NCBI GenBank assembly: GCA_009692425.1
Contig: SHZF01000034.1
Location: forward strand, 1-47,945
Source: Myxococcales bacterium
Lineage (GTDB): Bacteria > Myxococcota_A > UBA9042
Reading direction: 5' to 3'
DNA: 47,945 nucleotides
In this document: positions 30,011-39,292 of the stretch, piece by piece
Position numbering within the stretch: the stretch's first letter is position 1
Layout of the letters: every line of letters starts with the position of its first letter
The notes under the pieces: generated by a model
Told to the model about the DNA's origin: nothing
Seen by the model: the letters and a program-made list of their open reading frames with translations, nothing else
The model's database searches: none
Made by a program: the position numbers and the translations under genes

Positions 30011-30375
30011 GGAACTCCTGCATAGGTTCGCCACGTGCGGGCGCTGGCGGGGGGGGGTGCTGGACGTCAGCCAACCGGCCCGCGACGTTCGGGGATGTGC
30101 GGCCGCGCGTCAACCCGATTCCGCCCCGAGCCGACCCCGCTCCGCCGCCTTCGGCGCAGTTCTGCGTTGTCGCTGCGGAATCGGCGTCCGAAGTGCCGGG
30201 TGTACGTCTTGACGGCGATTCCTTGCTCCGCCTTGATCTGCATCCAGATTTGGCGGCCGGGGATGGGAGTCGGTGGTGGATCGGGGCCGATCGAGCACCT
30301 TGAGCCGCAGCCGCCGGCCATGTACCGTCGCAGCCCCGCAGCCCAGTCTGCACGTGGGAGCCCCGGATCGACGCG
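30011..30375. promoter_or_regulatory. Divergent intergenic region with inverted repeat and poly-G tract
   Basis: This 365-bp gap separates the amidohydrolase and dapF and should hold both promoters. It contains a run of nine G (30049-30057), about 40 bases upstream of the amidohydrolase start. It also has a perfect 10-bp inverted repeat, CCGATTCCGC (30115-30124) with GCGGAATCGG (30175-30184). Between the arms lies a small GCCG-cctt-CGGC hairpin. No gene could be supported, although the minus strand has a short protein-like stretch around 30170-30260. Confidence 0.35.
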
Positions 30376-31275
30376 ATGCGCCTGCCCTTTCACAAGTACC
30401 ACGGCCTCGGCAACGACTTCGTCGTGCTCGATGCGCGTGAAGGGGTCGGCGACGCCGAGGGCCTCGAACTCGCGGGACCATTGGGACGCGCGCTGTGCGA
30501 CCGCCACTTCGGCATCGGCGCCGACGGCTTGCTGGTGTGGACGGGCAGCATCGACGCGCCGCGCATGACGGTCGTCAACGCCGACGGCTCGGTGCCGGAG
30601 ATGTGCGGCAACGGCCTGCGCTGCTTCGCCAAGCACCTGTTCGACCTCTACCTGGCCGGCGCTGCGGGCGTCACGGTCGATACGGACGCGGGCCGCCTGG
30701 CCTGTACCGCCGTGCGCGCAGGGTCGGGAGCCGTCGCGGCCGTTGCCGTCGCGATGGGCCGGCCGACCTTCGACCCGGCAGCGATCCCCACCACGACGGC
30801 CGCGCCCGTGATCGATGAGCGCATTTCGATCGGCGACATTTCGTTGCAGGTGACGGCGGTGGGCACCGGCAACCCGCATCTCGTGACGTTCGATGTGGTG
30901 GGCCCCGCCGTGCGCCTGGCGCTGGCCCCGCGACTCGCCGCGCTGCCGTGGCTGCCGCACTCGGCCAACATCGCGTTCGCAGCGGCGCTGGCGCCGGGGC
31001 CCGCGGGCGCACCGCAATGGCAGCTCGACGTATTCGAGCGCGGCTGTGGCTGGACGCTCGCTTGTGGCACCGGCGCGGTGGCGACCGTGGCGGCGGCCGT
31101 ACGGACGGGGCGCGCCGCCGCGAGCGCGCCGGTGCGGCTGCGGTTGCCGGGAGGCTGGCTCGACGTCGCGATCGAGGCCGACGGTATGGCAACCCTGACG
31201 GGGCCGGCGGTGGCCGTGTTTCGCGGGGCGTTCGACCTGGCGGCGACAGCTGGAGTAGGGTCTGGCGGGTCCTGA
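30376..31275 (+). CDS. dapF: Diaminopimelate epimerase
   Basis: 299 residues from ATG 30376. It converts LL- to meso-diaminopimelate in lysine and peptidoglycan synthesis, without a cofactor, using two cysteines. The whole signature is present: 'FHKYHGLGNDFVVLD' at the N-terminus, 'MCGNGLRC' with catalytic Cys77, 'VGTGNPHLVTF', and 'ERGCGWTLACGTGAVA' with catalytic Cys230. Length is slightly above the usual 275. No lysA, dapA or dapB lies nearby. The downstream 111-bp gap holds the promoter region and a strong AAGGAGG of the giant repeat gene. Confidence 0.96.
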   Translation: MRLPFHKYHGLGNDFVVLDAREGVGDAEGLELAGPLGRALCDRHFGIGADGLLVWTGSIDAPRMTVVNADGSVPEMCGNGLRCFAKHLFDLYLAGAAGVTVDTDAGRLACTAVRAGSGAVAAVAVAMGRPTFDPAAIPTTTAAPVIDERISIGDISLQVTAVGTGNPHLVTFDVVGPAVRLALAPRLAALPWLPHSANIAFAAALAPGPAGAPQWQLDVFERGCGWTLACGTGAVATVAAAVRTGRAAASAPVRLRLPGGWLDVAIEADGMATLTGPAVAVFRGAFDLAATAGVGSGGS

Positions 31276-31386
31276 CGAATTGCAGCGGGACCTGGAGACG
31301 CCGCGTTCTGACCGGCCCCTGTCCAGCCCCAAGCGCCGCGCGTATACTTCCCGCGCCCACGCCGTGTTTCGGCGAAGGAGGCTCGC

Positions 31387-34300
31387 ATGCTCCGCAGCGC
31401 CGCCGGCGCCCGCTCCCTACACGCCTGGACCGTCGCGACCGCGATCGCTACGGCGGCGTGTGCCACGGAGGTGGTGGATTGGGACACGCTGTACCTGTCG
31501 GTGACGGCAGAAGCGACCCCTGCTGGAACCGTGACGAAACTCGACATGGCGCTGCAGAGCCTCGAAGGGGCTGCTGTGCCCGTCAAGCTCCCCGAGAAGC
31601 CCAACGACCCGGCCTTCAACTTCGCCCTGCCGCAGGGCCACGCGCTGGTGTCGCGGCCGTTCCACATCAAGCTGGCGTCGAAGACGAAGCAGAAGTTGCA
31701 AGTGCGCGTGCGCGGCCTCGACGACAAGGGTGCCGTGCTGGCGTCGTGGGCCGGCGTGGTCGATACGGCGCAGACGGGCGAAGTGCTCGTCGTGCTGCGC
31801 GCCATCGACAAGCAGGCCGTGTGCGACGCCGACGGCGACGGCGTGCTAGATTGCGCCAAGGCGGGCTGCTGCAGGGACAAGAACGAGGCGACCGACTGCA
31901 ACGACGATCCGACGCCCGGCAAGGACGGAGCCAAGCGGGGAGCGACGGCGTCCCCGTTCGGCTTCGAAGACCCGTGCACCCAGTGCGGCAACGGCATCGA
32001 CGAGGACTGCAAGGGTGGCGACGAGGCCTGCAAGGACGAGGACAAGGATGGCGTGCCCGACTGCCAGGAGGCGGCGTGCGGCACGGGCGCCGACAAGGAC
32101 CCGGCCGTCAAGCCCGGCGGCATCGAGTTGTGCGACGGCAAGGACAACGATTGCAACGGCCAGATCGATGAATTGCCCTACAAAGGCTTCGACGGCAAGG
32201 AGCAGGCGGGGTTGAAGAAGGGCGACGCCTGCCCCGACGCGAAGGGCATCTGCAAGGACGACAACCCGGTCATCGAGTGTGCCCCGGCCGGCGCGAATGG
32301 CGCGTCGATTGCGCTGCGTTGTTCGACGTTTGTGAAGATGTTGCCCAAGGAAATCTGCGACAACAAGCTCGACGACGACTGCACGGGCGTGCCCGACGAC
32401 GGTTGTAGCCTGAAGTCGGCCGACCTCGACGGCGACAAGGTCGACAACGATGCCGAAGACAAGGCGTGCACGTTCTTCAACAAGTCTGGCAAGCATGCGA
32501 AGTTCCACGCAGAAGTCTTCCCGGGTGCGCCCGAGCCCTGCTGCAAGGCGGGCAAGATGCCCGAGGAGTGCGACTGGAATTGCGACGGCAAATCGAGCGC
32601 CTGCGATGCCAACGACAAGGACGGCGATGGCGTCAAGGCGCCTGCGGATTGTGACGATGCGAACGCGGCCAAATACCCGGGCGCGCCCGAGAAGTGCGGC
32701 GATGGCGTCGTGCAGGCGTGCGTCGGCAGCGATCCGGCATGCGCGACGGTGACCGACAAGGACGGCGACGGCTGGAGCCCGGGCTGCAAGTCTGGCCAGC
32801 AATGCGACTGCAACGACGACAACAAGGCCGTGCACCCTGAGGCGAAAGAGTTGTGCAACGCGATCGACGACGACTGCGACGGCATCGTCGACGACGGCGC
32901 ACCAGACGCCGACGACGCGGCGTGCGGCGACAAGGACGGCGAGTGCGGCAAGGGCGCAGACGCCAAGTACGGCCAGTTCACGGGCATCGCGGTGTGCAAG
33001 CACTTTCCCAAGGGCGAGGTGAGCGAGCCCGACCCGTTGGACTGCCTGATGAAGAAGTTCGACAAGGCGACCGCCATCTGCGTCGGCTGCCAGGGCGACA
33101 ACCGGCCGAAGAAGGACGAGTGCAACTACCTCGACGACAACTGTGACGGCAATACCGACGAGGATTTCAGCTACACCGACGAAAAGGGAAAGAAGCTCGG
33201 GGTCCTGCAGCAAGACGGCAAGCCTACGGCGTGCGATGGAGTGGGCGAGTGCGGCAAGGGCCAGATCGAGTGCCGGCCCGAAAAGGACAAGGCGGTCTGC
33301 TCCACCGATCCCAACGGCTCGAAGCACCAGGACAGCGCCGAGACCTGCAACAACAAGGACGACAACTGCTCCGGCGCCATCGACGAGCAGTTGCAGGCCG
33401 TGTCGGATTCAACCTGCAGCCAGGTCGGCGCGTGCAGCGGGCCGGGGCTGGGCGCAATCAAGACGGTATGCGTGACGGGCTACTGGGTGTGCGACTACGC
33501 CCTGGTGGCGGACATCGAGTTTCAGGCCAAGACCGCCTGCAAGCCGGGCGAGTCGGGGTGCCACTGCAGCGGGCTCGGCCAGACGTGCGCCAAGCTCATC
33601 GAGGCCTCGTGCGACGGCAAGGACAACGACTGCGACGGCAAGACCGACGACGACTTCACGCTGGCCGACTGGGACGACAAGCCACTGCCGATCGGCGCGA
33701 CCTGCGGCACCGGCGCGTGCAAGGACGGCAAGGTGGTGTGCGCGGCGCAGGACAAGACGAAGATGGCCTGCACGACGGCGCCGAAGTCGTTTGAAGAGTT
33801 GTGCAACGCCAGCGACGACGACTGCGACGGCAGCACCGACGAACTGGCCGACGCATCGATGAACGTCGTCGTGTCGGGTTGCCTGCTCAAGGGCGGCGTG
33901 TGCGTGGCGGCCAACGTCGTGCACATCTGCCCCAAGGGCAAGTGGGAGTGCGACTACAGCAAGGCCAAGGCCGACGGCTACGAGGCGGGCAAAGAACTGA
34001 CGTGCGATGCGAAGGACAACGACTGCGACGGCAAGGCGGACGAGGACTTCGACTTCATCGACTTCAACGCGGTGGCGAAGAAGATCGGCGAAGGGTGCGG
34101 CACCGGCGCGTGCAAGGGCGGCAAGGCGGTCTGCACGGCCGACAAGAAGGCGTTGACGTGCGACGCGCTACCGAAGAAGACCACAGACAGCACGGGCCTC
34201 AAGGAGCCAGCGTGCAATGCGTTCGACGACGACTGCGACGGCAAGACGGACGAGGACTGGCCGTACAAGGAGCAGTCGGGCAAGTCGGACGAGTGGGGCG

Positions 34301-37300
34301 AGGCGTGCGACGGCATCGGCGCGTGTGGGCTGGGCTTGAACAAGGGCAAGGGCAAGGTGGAGTGCGCGAAGTCCGACCAGTCGACGTGCTCGACGGACGC
34401 CAACGGCACGGCGTCCGCGGTCAAGCCGGAGAACGTGTGCGACGACCTCGACAACGACTGCAACCTGTCCGTCGACGAGAAGTGCGACGACGACACCGAC
34501 GGCTACTGCGACAAGGCCCTGACGACAGTCGGCACCCCCAAGGTGTGCCAGAACGGCGGCGGCGACTGCCAGAAGGGCAACAAGGAGGTCAACCCGGGCG
34601 CGCCGGAGCAGTGCGAGACGAATGCGGTGCTCGGCTTCGTCGGCATCGACAACGACTGCGATGGCAAGACCGACGAGGACTTCAAGTGGGAGCAGAAGCC
34701 GACCGGCGGCGTGGGCACGATGCTCGTCGTGAACGATACCTGCGGCCTGGGCGAGTGCGCGGGCGGCAAGGTCGTCTGCACGGTCGACAAGAAGCAGGCG
34801 ACGTGTTCGAGCCTCGACAAGAAGAAGGCCGAGACCTGCAATGACAAGGACGACAACTGCGATGGCGTGGTCGACGAGGGCTGCAACAAGGACGGCGACG
34901 ACTACTGCGACTTGGCCATGACCGTGGTCGGCACGCCGAAGGTGTGCGCCAAGGGCGGCGGCGACTGCAACGACAACGCCAAGGCCGTGTTCCCCGGCGC
35001 GCCCGAGCTGTGCAACGACATCGACGATGGCTGCTCCGACGGCATCGACGAGAAGTGCGACGACGACAAGGACGGCTTCTGCGACGTGAACATGACCGTC
35101 GTGCTGGTGGCCGGCAAGGCACCCAAGGTGTGCCCGAAAAACGCGGATCCGGCCGTCAAGGACTGCAACGACGGCGCGATCAAGGTGTTTCCGGGCGCGC
35201 TCGAGACGTGCAACGACATCGACGACAACTGCAAAGACGCGGTCGACGAGGGCTGCGACGACGACAAGGACAAGTTCTGCGATGCGAACATGACGGTCGA
35301 GTTCAACGCGGGCGGCGCCGCGCCGCAGGTGTGCCCGAAGACGACGCCGGGCGCGAAAGACTGCAACGACCTCGTCAACAGCATCAATCCGGACGTGGCC
35401 GAGGTGTGCGACGACATCGACCAGAACTGCGCGGGCGGCGCCGACGAGGGCTGCGACAAGGACGACGACGACTACTGCGACAGCAAGATCGCCTTCATCA
35501 AGTCGGCCACGTGCCCGAAATCGAAGACGGGCGCCGACCTCGACTGCAACGACGGCAACAACGCCGTCAGTCCGGGCGCGGCCGAGAAGTGCAACGACAT
35601 CGACGACAACTGCAAGCTGGCCGTCGACGAGGGCTGCGACGACGACGACGACGACTACTGCGACGCGGGGCTCACAGTGGTCGGCGCACCGAACACGTGC
35701 AAGTCCGGCGGCGGCGACTGCAACGACGACGTCAAGCAGGTCCACCCGCTGGTGACCGAGGTGTGCGACAACATCGACAACGACTGCAAGGGCGGCATCG
35801 ACGAAGGGTGCGACGACGACGTCGACGGCTTCTGCGACAAGAAAATGGTGGTCGTCGCCCAGCCGACGATCTGCCCGAATGGCGGCGGCGACTGCGATGA
35901 CGGCAAGAACTCCATCAATCCGAAGAAGGTCGAGGCGTGCGACACGATCGACAACAACTGCGACAACGACATCGATCCGCAGAATTCGCTCGGGTGCACC
36001 GCGTTCTTCAAGGACTTCGACAACGACAAGCACGGCACGGGAGCGTCGAAGTGCCTGTGCGAGCCCGACGCCGTCGGCAAGTTCACGTCGATCAAGGGCG
36101 GCGACTGCGACGATCTCGACAACCTGATCAACCCACTCGCGCTCGAAATCTGCAACGGCGGCGACGACAACTGCAAGGATGGCTCCGACGAAGGCTTCAC
36201 CTACGCCGAAGCGGGCAAGAACCTCGCGCCTGGGGCGTCGTGCGGACTGGGCGCGTGCTCGGGCGGCAAGGTCTTCTGCAAGACGACGGCGCTGGCAGCG
36301 TGCACATCGAGCGTCAACGCCGGCGCAGAGACGTGCAACAGCAAAGACGACAACTGCGACGGCGCGACCGATGAGCCGTTTTCGTACACCGAGAATGCCA
36401 AGCCGGTCGCCATGGGCGCCGTGTGCGGGCTAGGCGAGTGCAAGAACGGCAAGGTGGTCTGCAAGGACACCGCGTCGGCGACGTGCGACTCGCTCGGCAA
36501 GGGCGCGTCTGAGGCGTGCAATGGCAAGGACGACAACTGTGACGGAGCCACGGACGAGAACTTCACGTACCTCGAAAGCGGCAAGAACCTCGCACAGGGC
36601 GCCGCGTGCGGGTTCGGCATCTGCGCCAGCGGCAAGGTCGGGTGCAAGGACATCGCGACGGCCGTATGCGACACGCTTTTCAAGGCGGTCGGCGAGGCGT
36701 GCAACAACAAGGACGACGACTGCGACGGCGCGACGGACGAGGGCTTTACCTACAAGCAGGGGCAGACGGACCTCGTCGTTGGCGCCGCGTGTGGCGTCGG
36801 GCCGTGCGCCAACGGCAAGGTCATCTGCAAGGACGTCGAAAAGACCACATGCGACAGCTTGGGCAAGTCGGTGACGGAGGCGTGCAATGGCACCGACGAC
36901 GATTGCGACGGCTCTACCGATGAGGGGTTCACCTACACCGAAAGCGGCGCGCCGCTCGCGATCGGCGAGAAGTGTGGGCTCGGCGAATGCAAGAACGGCA
37001 GCGTGACGTGCGCGAACACGGCGACGGCAACGTGCAACTCCTTGAACAAGAAGACCAACGAGGTCTGCAACGCCAAGGACGACGACTGCAACGGCGCGAC
37101 CGACACCGGCATCCTGTACGCCAAGACGGGTTGCAAGCAGAAGGGCATATGCCTGGCGGAGAGCGGCAACGTCGTCTACACCTGCTCGGGCGGTCCACCG
37201 CCGGCGGAGACGTGCAATTACGCGGCGATTCCCTTGTACGTCGAGGGCACCGAAACCTGCGCAGACGGGGTAGACAACGACTGCGATGGTGCGGTGGACG

Positions 37301-37311
37301 AGGGCTGTTGA
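31387..37311 (+). CDS. Giant MopE-type Cys/Asp-repeat lipoprotein 2
   Basis: 1974 residues from ATG 31387, with AAGGAGG at 31375-31381. The signal ends 'ATAAC' (Cys25 likely lipidated). Residues 27-140 are a beta-type domain without cysteines ('LYLSVTAEATPAGTVTKLDM', 'RPFHIKLASKTKQKLQVRV'), unlike giant 1. The remainder holds about 26 repeats of the motif C-[ND]-x-x-D-[DN]-[DN]-C-x-x-x-x-D-E. In the middle (about 1050-1550) these alternate with 'CDDDKDGFCDVNMTV'-type Ca-loop-like units, and near the C-terminus with 'ACGVGPCANGKVIC' loops. It is therefore a long, probably Ca- or metal-rich, disulfide-bonded surface filament or adhesin; this is inferred from family features. The last base of its TGA is the first base of the pseudouridine synthase ATG. 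Confidence 0.92.
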   Translation: MLRSAAGARSLHAWTVATAIATAACATEVVDWDTLYLSVTAEATPAGTVTKLDMALQSLEGAAVPVKLPEKPNDPAFNFALPQGHALVSRPFHIKLASKTKQKLQVRVRGLDDKGAVLASWAGVVDTAQTGEVLVVLRAIDKQAVCDADGDGVLDCAKAGCCRDKNEATDCNDDPTPGKDGAKRGATASPFGFEDPCTQCGNGIDEDCKGGDEACKDEDKDGVPDCQEAACGTGADKDPAVKPGGIELCDGKDNDCNGQIDELPYKGFDGKEQAGLKKGDACPDAKGICKDDNPVIECAPAGANGASIALRCSTFVKMLPKEICDNKLDDDCTGVPDDGCSLKSADLDGDKVDNDAEDKACTFFNKSGKHAKFHAEVFPGAPEPCCKAGKMPEECDWNCDGKSSACDANDKDGDGVKAPADCDDANAAKYPGAPEKCGDGVVQACVGSDPACATVTDKDGDGWSPGCKSGQQCDCNDDNKAVHPEAKELCNAIDDDCDGIVDDGAPDADDAACGDKDGECGKGADAKYGQFTGIAVCKHFPKGEVSEPDPLDCLMKKFDKATAICVGCQGDNRPKKDECNYLDDNCDGNTDEDFSYTDEKGKKLGVLQQDGKPTACDGVGECGKGQIECRPEKDKAVCSTDPNGSKHQDSAETCNNKDDNCSGAIDEQLQAVSDSTCSQVGACSGPGLGAIKTVCVTGYWVCDYALVADIEFQAKTACKPGESGCHCSGLGQTCAKLIEASCDGKDNDCDGKTDDDFTLADWDDKPLPIGATCGTGACKDGKVVCAAQDKTKMACTTAPKSFEELCNASDDDCDGSTDELADASMNVVVSGCLLKGGVCVAANVVHICPKGKWECDYSKAKADGYEAGKELTCDAKDNDCDGKADEDFDFIDFNAVAKKIGEGCGTGACKGGKAVCTADKKALTCDALPKKTTDSTGLKEPACNAFDDDCDGKTDEDWPYKEQSGKSDEWGEACDGIGACGLGLNKGKGKVECAKSDQSTCSTDANGTASAVKPENVCDDLDNDCNLSVDEKCDDDTDGYCDKALTTVGTPKVCQNGGGDCQKGNKEVNPGAPEQCETNAVLGFVGIDNDCDGKTDEDFKWEQKPTGGVGTMLVVNDTCGLGECAGGKVVCTVDKKQATCSSLDKKKAETCNDKDDNCDGVVDEGCNKDGDDYCDLAMTVVGTPKVCAKGGGDCNDNAKAVFPGAPELCNDIDDGCSDGIDEKCDDDKDGFCDVNMTVVLVAGKAPKVCPKNADPAVKDCNDGAIKVFPGALETCNDIDDNCKDAVDEGCDDDKDKFCDANMTVEFNAGGAAPQVCPKTTPGAKDCNDLVNSINPDVAEVCDDIDQNCAGGADEGCDKDDDDYCDSKIAFIKSATCPKSKTGADLDCNDGNNAVSPGAAEKCNDIDDNCKLAVDEGCDDDDDDYCDAGLTVVGAPNTCKSGGGDCNDDVKQVHPLVTEVCDNIDNDCKGGIDEGCDDDVDGFCDKKMVVVAQPTICPNGGGDCDDGKNSINPKKVEACDTIDNNCDNDIDPQNSLGCTAFFKDFDNDKHGTGASKCLCEPDAVGKFTSIKGGDCDDLDNLINPLALEICNGGDDNCKDGSDEGFTYAEAGKNLAPGASCGLGACSGGKVFCKTTALAACTSSVNAGAETCNSKDDNCDGATDEPFSYTENAKPVAMGAVCGLGECKNGKVVCKDTASATCDSLGKGASEACNGKDDNCDGATDENFTYLESGKNLAQGAACGFGICASGKVGCKDIATAVCDTLFKAVGEACNNKDDDCDGATDEGFTYKQGQTDLVVGAACGVGPCANGKVICKDVEKTTCDSLGKSVTEACNGTDDDCDGSTDEGFTYTESGAPLAIGEKCGLGECKNGSVTCANTATATCNSLNKKTNEVCNAKDDDCNGATDTGILYAKTGCKQKGICLAESGNVVYTCSGGPPPAETCNYAAIPLYVEGTETCADGVDNDCDGAVDEGC

Positions 37312-38417
37312 TGCCGCCGCGCGATCGCACGCCACCGCCAGACGAGCCAACTCCGGCAACGGGCCGACGCCCTCCGAGCCGGCGCATCGTCGAGGCAGTC
37401 GCGCCGCCGGCACGCCCGCGGGGTCCGCGCGAGGTGTCGTCTCCACGGCCCGTCGCGCCACCGCCGCGCGCCAACGCTCCGGCGGCGCCGACCCGCAACG
37501 AACCGCCCAAGGCTGCACCCGCGCCGGCCAGGCGCCAGATCAAGTCCACCGACGCGAACCCCGCGCAGCGCGAACGACTGGTGCCGCGCCCGATCAAACC
37601 GACTCGGCCCGGCGGTACGCAACCGCGCAAGCCCAAGTCGCGGCGTTCGGGGCCTGAGCCCACGGTCGCGCCTTCGGACATCTGCGCGGTGCTGTTTGCC
37701 GACGACGCGATCGTCGTGGTCGACAAGCGCGCCGGGTTTCCGTGTGTGCCGGCGGGCAGCCACCAGCGCCGCTCGGTGTTGCTGACCCTGGCGGAATTGG
37801 GGTTCGGCACGCTGTTCCCGATCAGCCTGCTGGACGCCGAGGCGACGGGGCTCGTCATGTTTTCGCGGTCGGAAGATGCGGCCAAGGCGCTGCGTTGGAA
37901 CTGGCGCTCCAACCTGTGCAAGCGGCAGTACGTCGTGGTGGTGCACGGCGACATCCCCGGTGGGCGCGGACGCATCACGCTGCACATCGGCGCGCTGCGC
38001 ACCGCGACCGGTATGCGCCACGACGTGCTTGCCCCGGAAAACGGCGGGAGGCCAGCGGTCACGCAGTGGCGCCTGATCGCGCGCGGGCGCGGCCTGTCGC
38101 GGTTGCTCGTGACGATGGAGACGGCGCGCACGCACCAGATTCGGATCCATTTTGCGGCGGTCGGGCATCCAGTGGTAAACGACCGCCTGTACAGTCGCGC
38201 GATGACGGACGTGCCCTTGCACGCGCTTGTCGAACTGCCGGCCAAGTACCGCGATGCGACCGTGCTGCCGCCCAACCACATCGGCGTGCACTGTTCGCGG
38301 ATCGCGATGCCGCACCCTGTGACGAACGATCGCATCGAGTTTGCCGCGCCGGCGCCGCGAGTCCTGCTCGGCTTGATGCCGGGCGCGTGGATCGTGGATG
38401 AGTCCATCCAGACGTAG
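37311..38417 (+). CDS. RluA-type pseudouridine synthase, divergent active site
   Basis: 368 residues from ATG 37311, which overlaps the stop of the giant repeat gene by one base (TGATG). The first 122 residues are a Pro/Arg/Ala-rich, probably disordered extension. The catalytic domain follows: 'LFADDAIVVVDKRAGFPCVP', then the active-site segment 'FPISLLDAEATGLVMFSRS', where the family normally has HRLDxxTSG. Asp175 stands at the catalytic Asp position, but the His-Arg pair is replaced by Ser-Leu. Later motifs are good: 'KRQYVVVVHG' and 'ETARTHQIRIHFAAVGHPVV'. It may modify uridine in rRNA or tRNA, or have a changed role given the altered motif. Coupling to a secreted protein gene is unusual for this family. 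Confidence 0.82.
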   Translation: MPPRDRTPPPDEPTPATGRRPPSRRIVEAVAPPARPRGPREVSSPRPVAPPPRANAPAAPTRNEPPKAAPAPARRQIKSTDANPAQRERLVPRPIKPTRPGGTQPRKPKSRRSGPEPTVAPSDICAVLFADDAIVVVDKRAGFPCVPAGSHQRRSVLLTLAELGFGTLFPISLLDAEATGLVMFSRSEDAAKALRWNWRSNLCKRQYVVVVHGDIPGGRGRITLHIGALRTATGMRHDVLAPENGGRPAVTQWRLIARGRGLSRLLVTMETARTHQIRIHFAAVGHPVVNDRLYSRAMTDVPLHALVELPAKYRDATVLPPNHIGVHCSRIAMPHPVTNDRIEFAAPAPRVLLGLMPGAWIVDESIQT

Positions 38418-38510
38418 CGCGCGCCAGCCCACATGGACGAGCGCGGGCCACCGTGCGATGCTTGGGTCAGGCGATTTCCGGCGGCGCGACCGACGCCAGC
38501 GGCCGTGCAG

Positions 38511-38570
38511 CCCCAGTTTCGGATGTGCAGACCAGGTTCCGGACATGCAGACCAGGTTCCGGACATGCAG
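38511..38570. repeat. 20-bp intergenic tandem repeat upstream of nuoB
   Basis: ACCAGGTTCCGGACATGCAG occurs identically at 38531-38550 and 38551-38570, preceded by a degenerate copy (38511-38530). It lies 44 bp before the nuoB start, between the pseudouridine synthase and nuoB, and the unit is not a multiple of three. Confidence 0.88.
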
Positions 38571-38614
38571 AGCAACGCCGGATGTACTGAAAAGAACTGC
38601 GGAGTATACGACTC

Positions 38615-39139
38615 ATGGGCTTGATGTTCCGCCAGAGCGAGTTCGGCATCCTCAACAACGAGCACGCCGCCGACAAGGAGATGGCCGGCTCGGTGTTGAC
38701 GACGCGCATCGAAGAGGTCGTGAACTGGGGCCGCAAATTCAGCCTGTTCCAGTATCCTTTCGTGACGGCGTGTTGCGGCATGGAGTTCATGGCGGTCAAC
38801 TCGCCCCAGCACGACCTCGCGCGTTTTGGCTGCGAGGTGCCGCGCTTCACGCCGCGCCAGTCAGACCTGCTCATGGTCGTCGGGACCGTGACGCACAAGA
38901 ACGCGCCCGCGCTCAAGCGCATCTACGACCAGATGGCCGAGCCGAAGTGGGTGGTTGCGTTCGGGGCGTGCGCGTCGACGGGTGGGTTCTACGACAATTA
39001 CGCGACGGTGCCGGGCATCGACCACATCGTGCCGGTCGACGTCTACATTCCAGGCTGCCCGCCCCGGCCGGAGCAGGTCCAAGACGCCATCATGCTGCTG
39101 ATGGACAAGATTCGCGACGGTCGCGCCGAACTTCGCTAG
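38615..39139 (+). CDS. nuoB: NADH-quinone oxidoreductase subunit B
   Basis: 174 residues from ATG 38615, with GGAG about ten bases upstream. NuoB holds the terminal 4Fe-4S cluster N2 that passes electrons to quinone in respiratory complex I. The ligands are present: 'TACCGMEFMA' (Cys53, Cys54), 'AFGACASTGG' (Cys119) and 'YIPGCPPRPE' (Cys148). 'SPRQ'-like 'TPRQSDLLMVVGT' is also typical. The adjoining genes are a pseudouridine synthase and a glycosyltransferase, so the usual nuoA and nuoC neighbours are missing. Either the nuo genes are dispersed in this genome or this is an extra copy. An intergenic tandem repeat sits directly upstream. Confidence 0.95.
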   Translation: MGLMFRQSEFGILNNEHAADKEMAGSVLTTRIEEVVNWGRKFSLFQYPFVTACCGMEFMAVNSPQHDLARFGCEVPRFTPRQSDLLMVVGTVTHKNAPALKRIYDQMAEPKWVVAFGACASTGGFYDNYATVPGIDHIVPVDVYIPGCPPRPEQVQDAIMLLMDKIRDGRAELR

Positions 39140-39175
39140 CCTGATCAGCAGTTACGGCGTCGTGGCCCCAGACAC

Positions 39176-39198
39176 CGACGTGCAGCGCGTGCACGTCG
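39176..39198 (+). terminator. Perfect hairpin downstream of nuoB
   Basis: CGACGTGCA (39176-39184), loop GCGCG, then TGCACGTCG (39190-39198): nine perfect pairs. It is 37 bp after the nuoB stop. No T-run follows, so it may be a Rho-assisted stop, an mRNA-stabilising hairpin or a protein site. Confidence 0.4.
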
Positions 39199-39292
39199 AC
39201 CAGCACGGCAAACGTCGTCGCGACTGACTCCGGTCGACGGCGGGGCCGTAGCGTAGCCGGGCAGCGCTGTGCTTGGTAGCCTGCGCGGGCTC

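Noticed and set aside
28175-30025. 616-codon plus-strand frame opposite the amidohydrolase
   Set aside because: Antisense to a full-length, motif-complete amidohydrolase; no protein features of its own.
30067-30375. Short minus-strand protein-like stretch upstream of dapF
   Set aside because: A segment near 30170-30260 reads plausibly ('QIWMQIKAEQGIAVKTYTRH'), but it has no start with a ribosome-binding site and its frame only stays open by running antisense through dapF.
31846-36033. Long minus-strand open frames opposite giant 2 (493 and 621 codons)
   Set aside because: Same cause as above. The translated sequence is a low-complexity Val/Ala/Asp mixture mirroring the repeats, while the plus-strand product has consistent Cys spacing, a lipobox and a strong ribosome-binding site.
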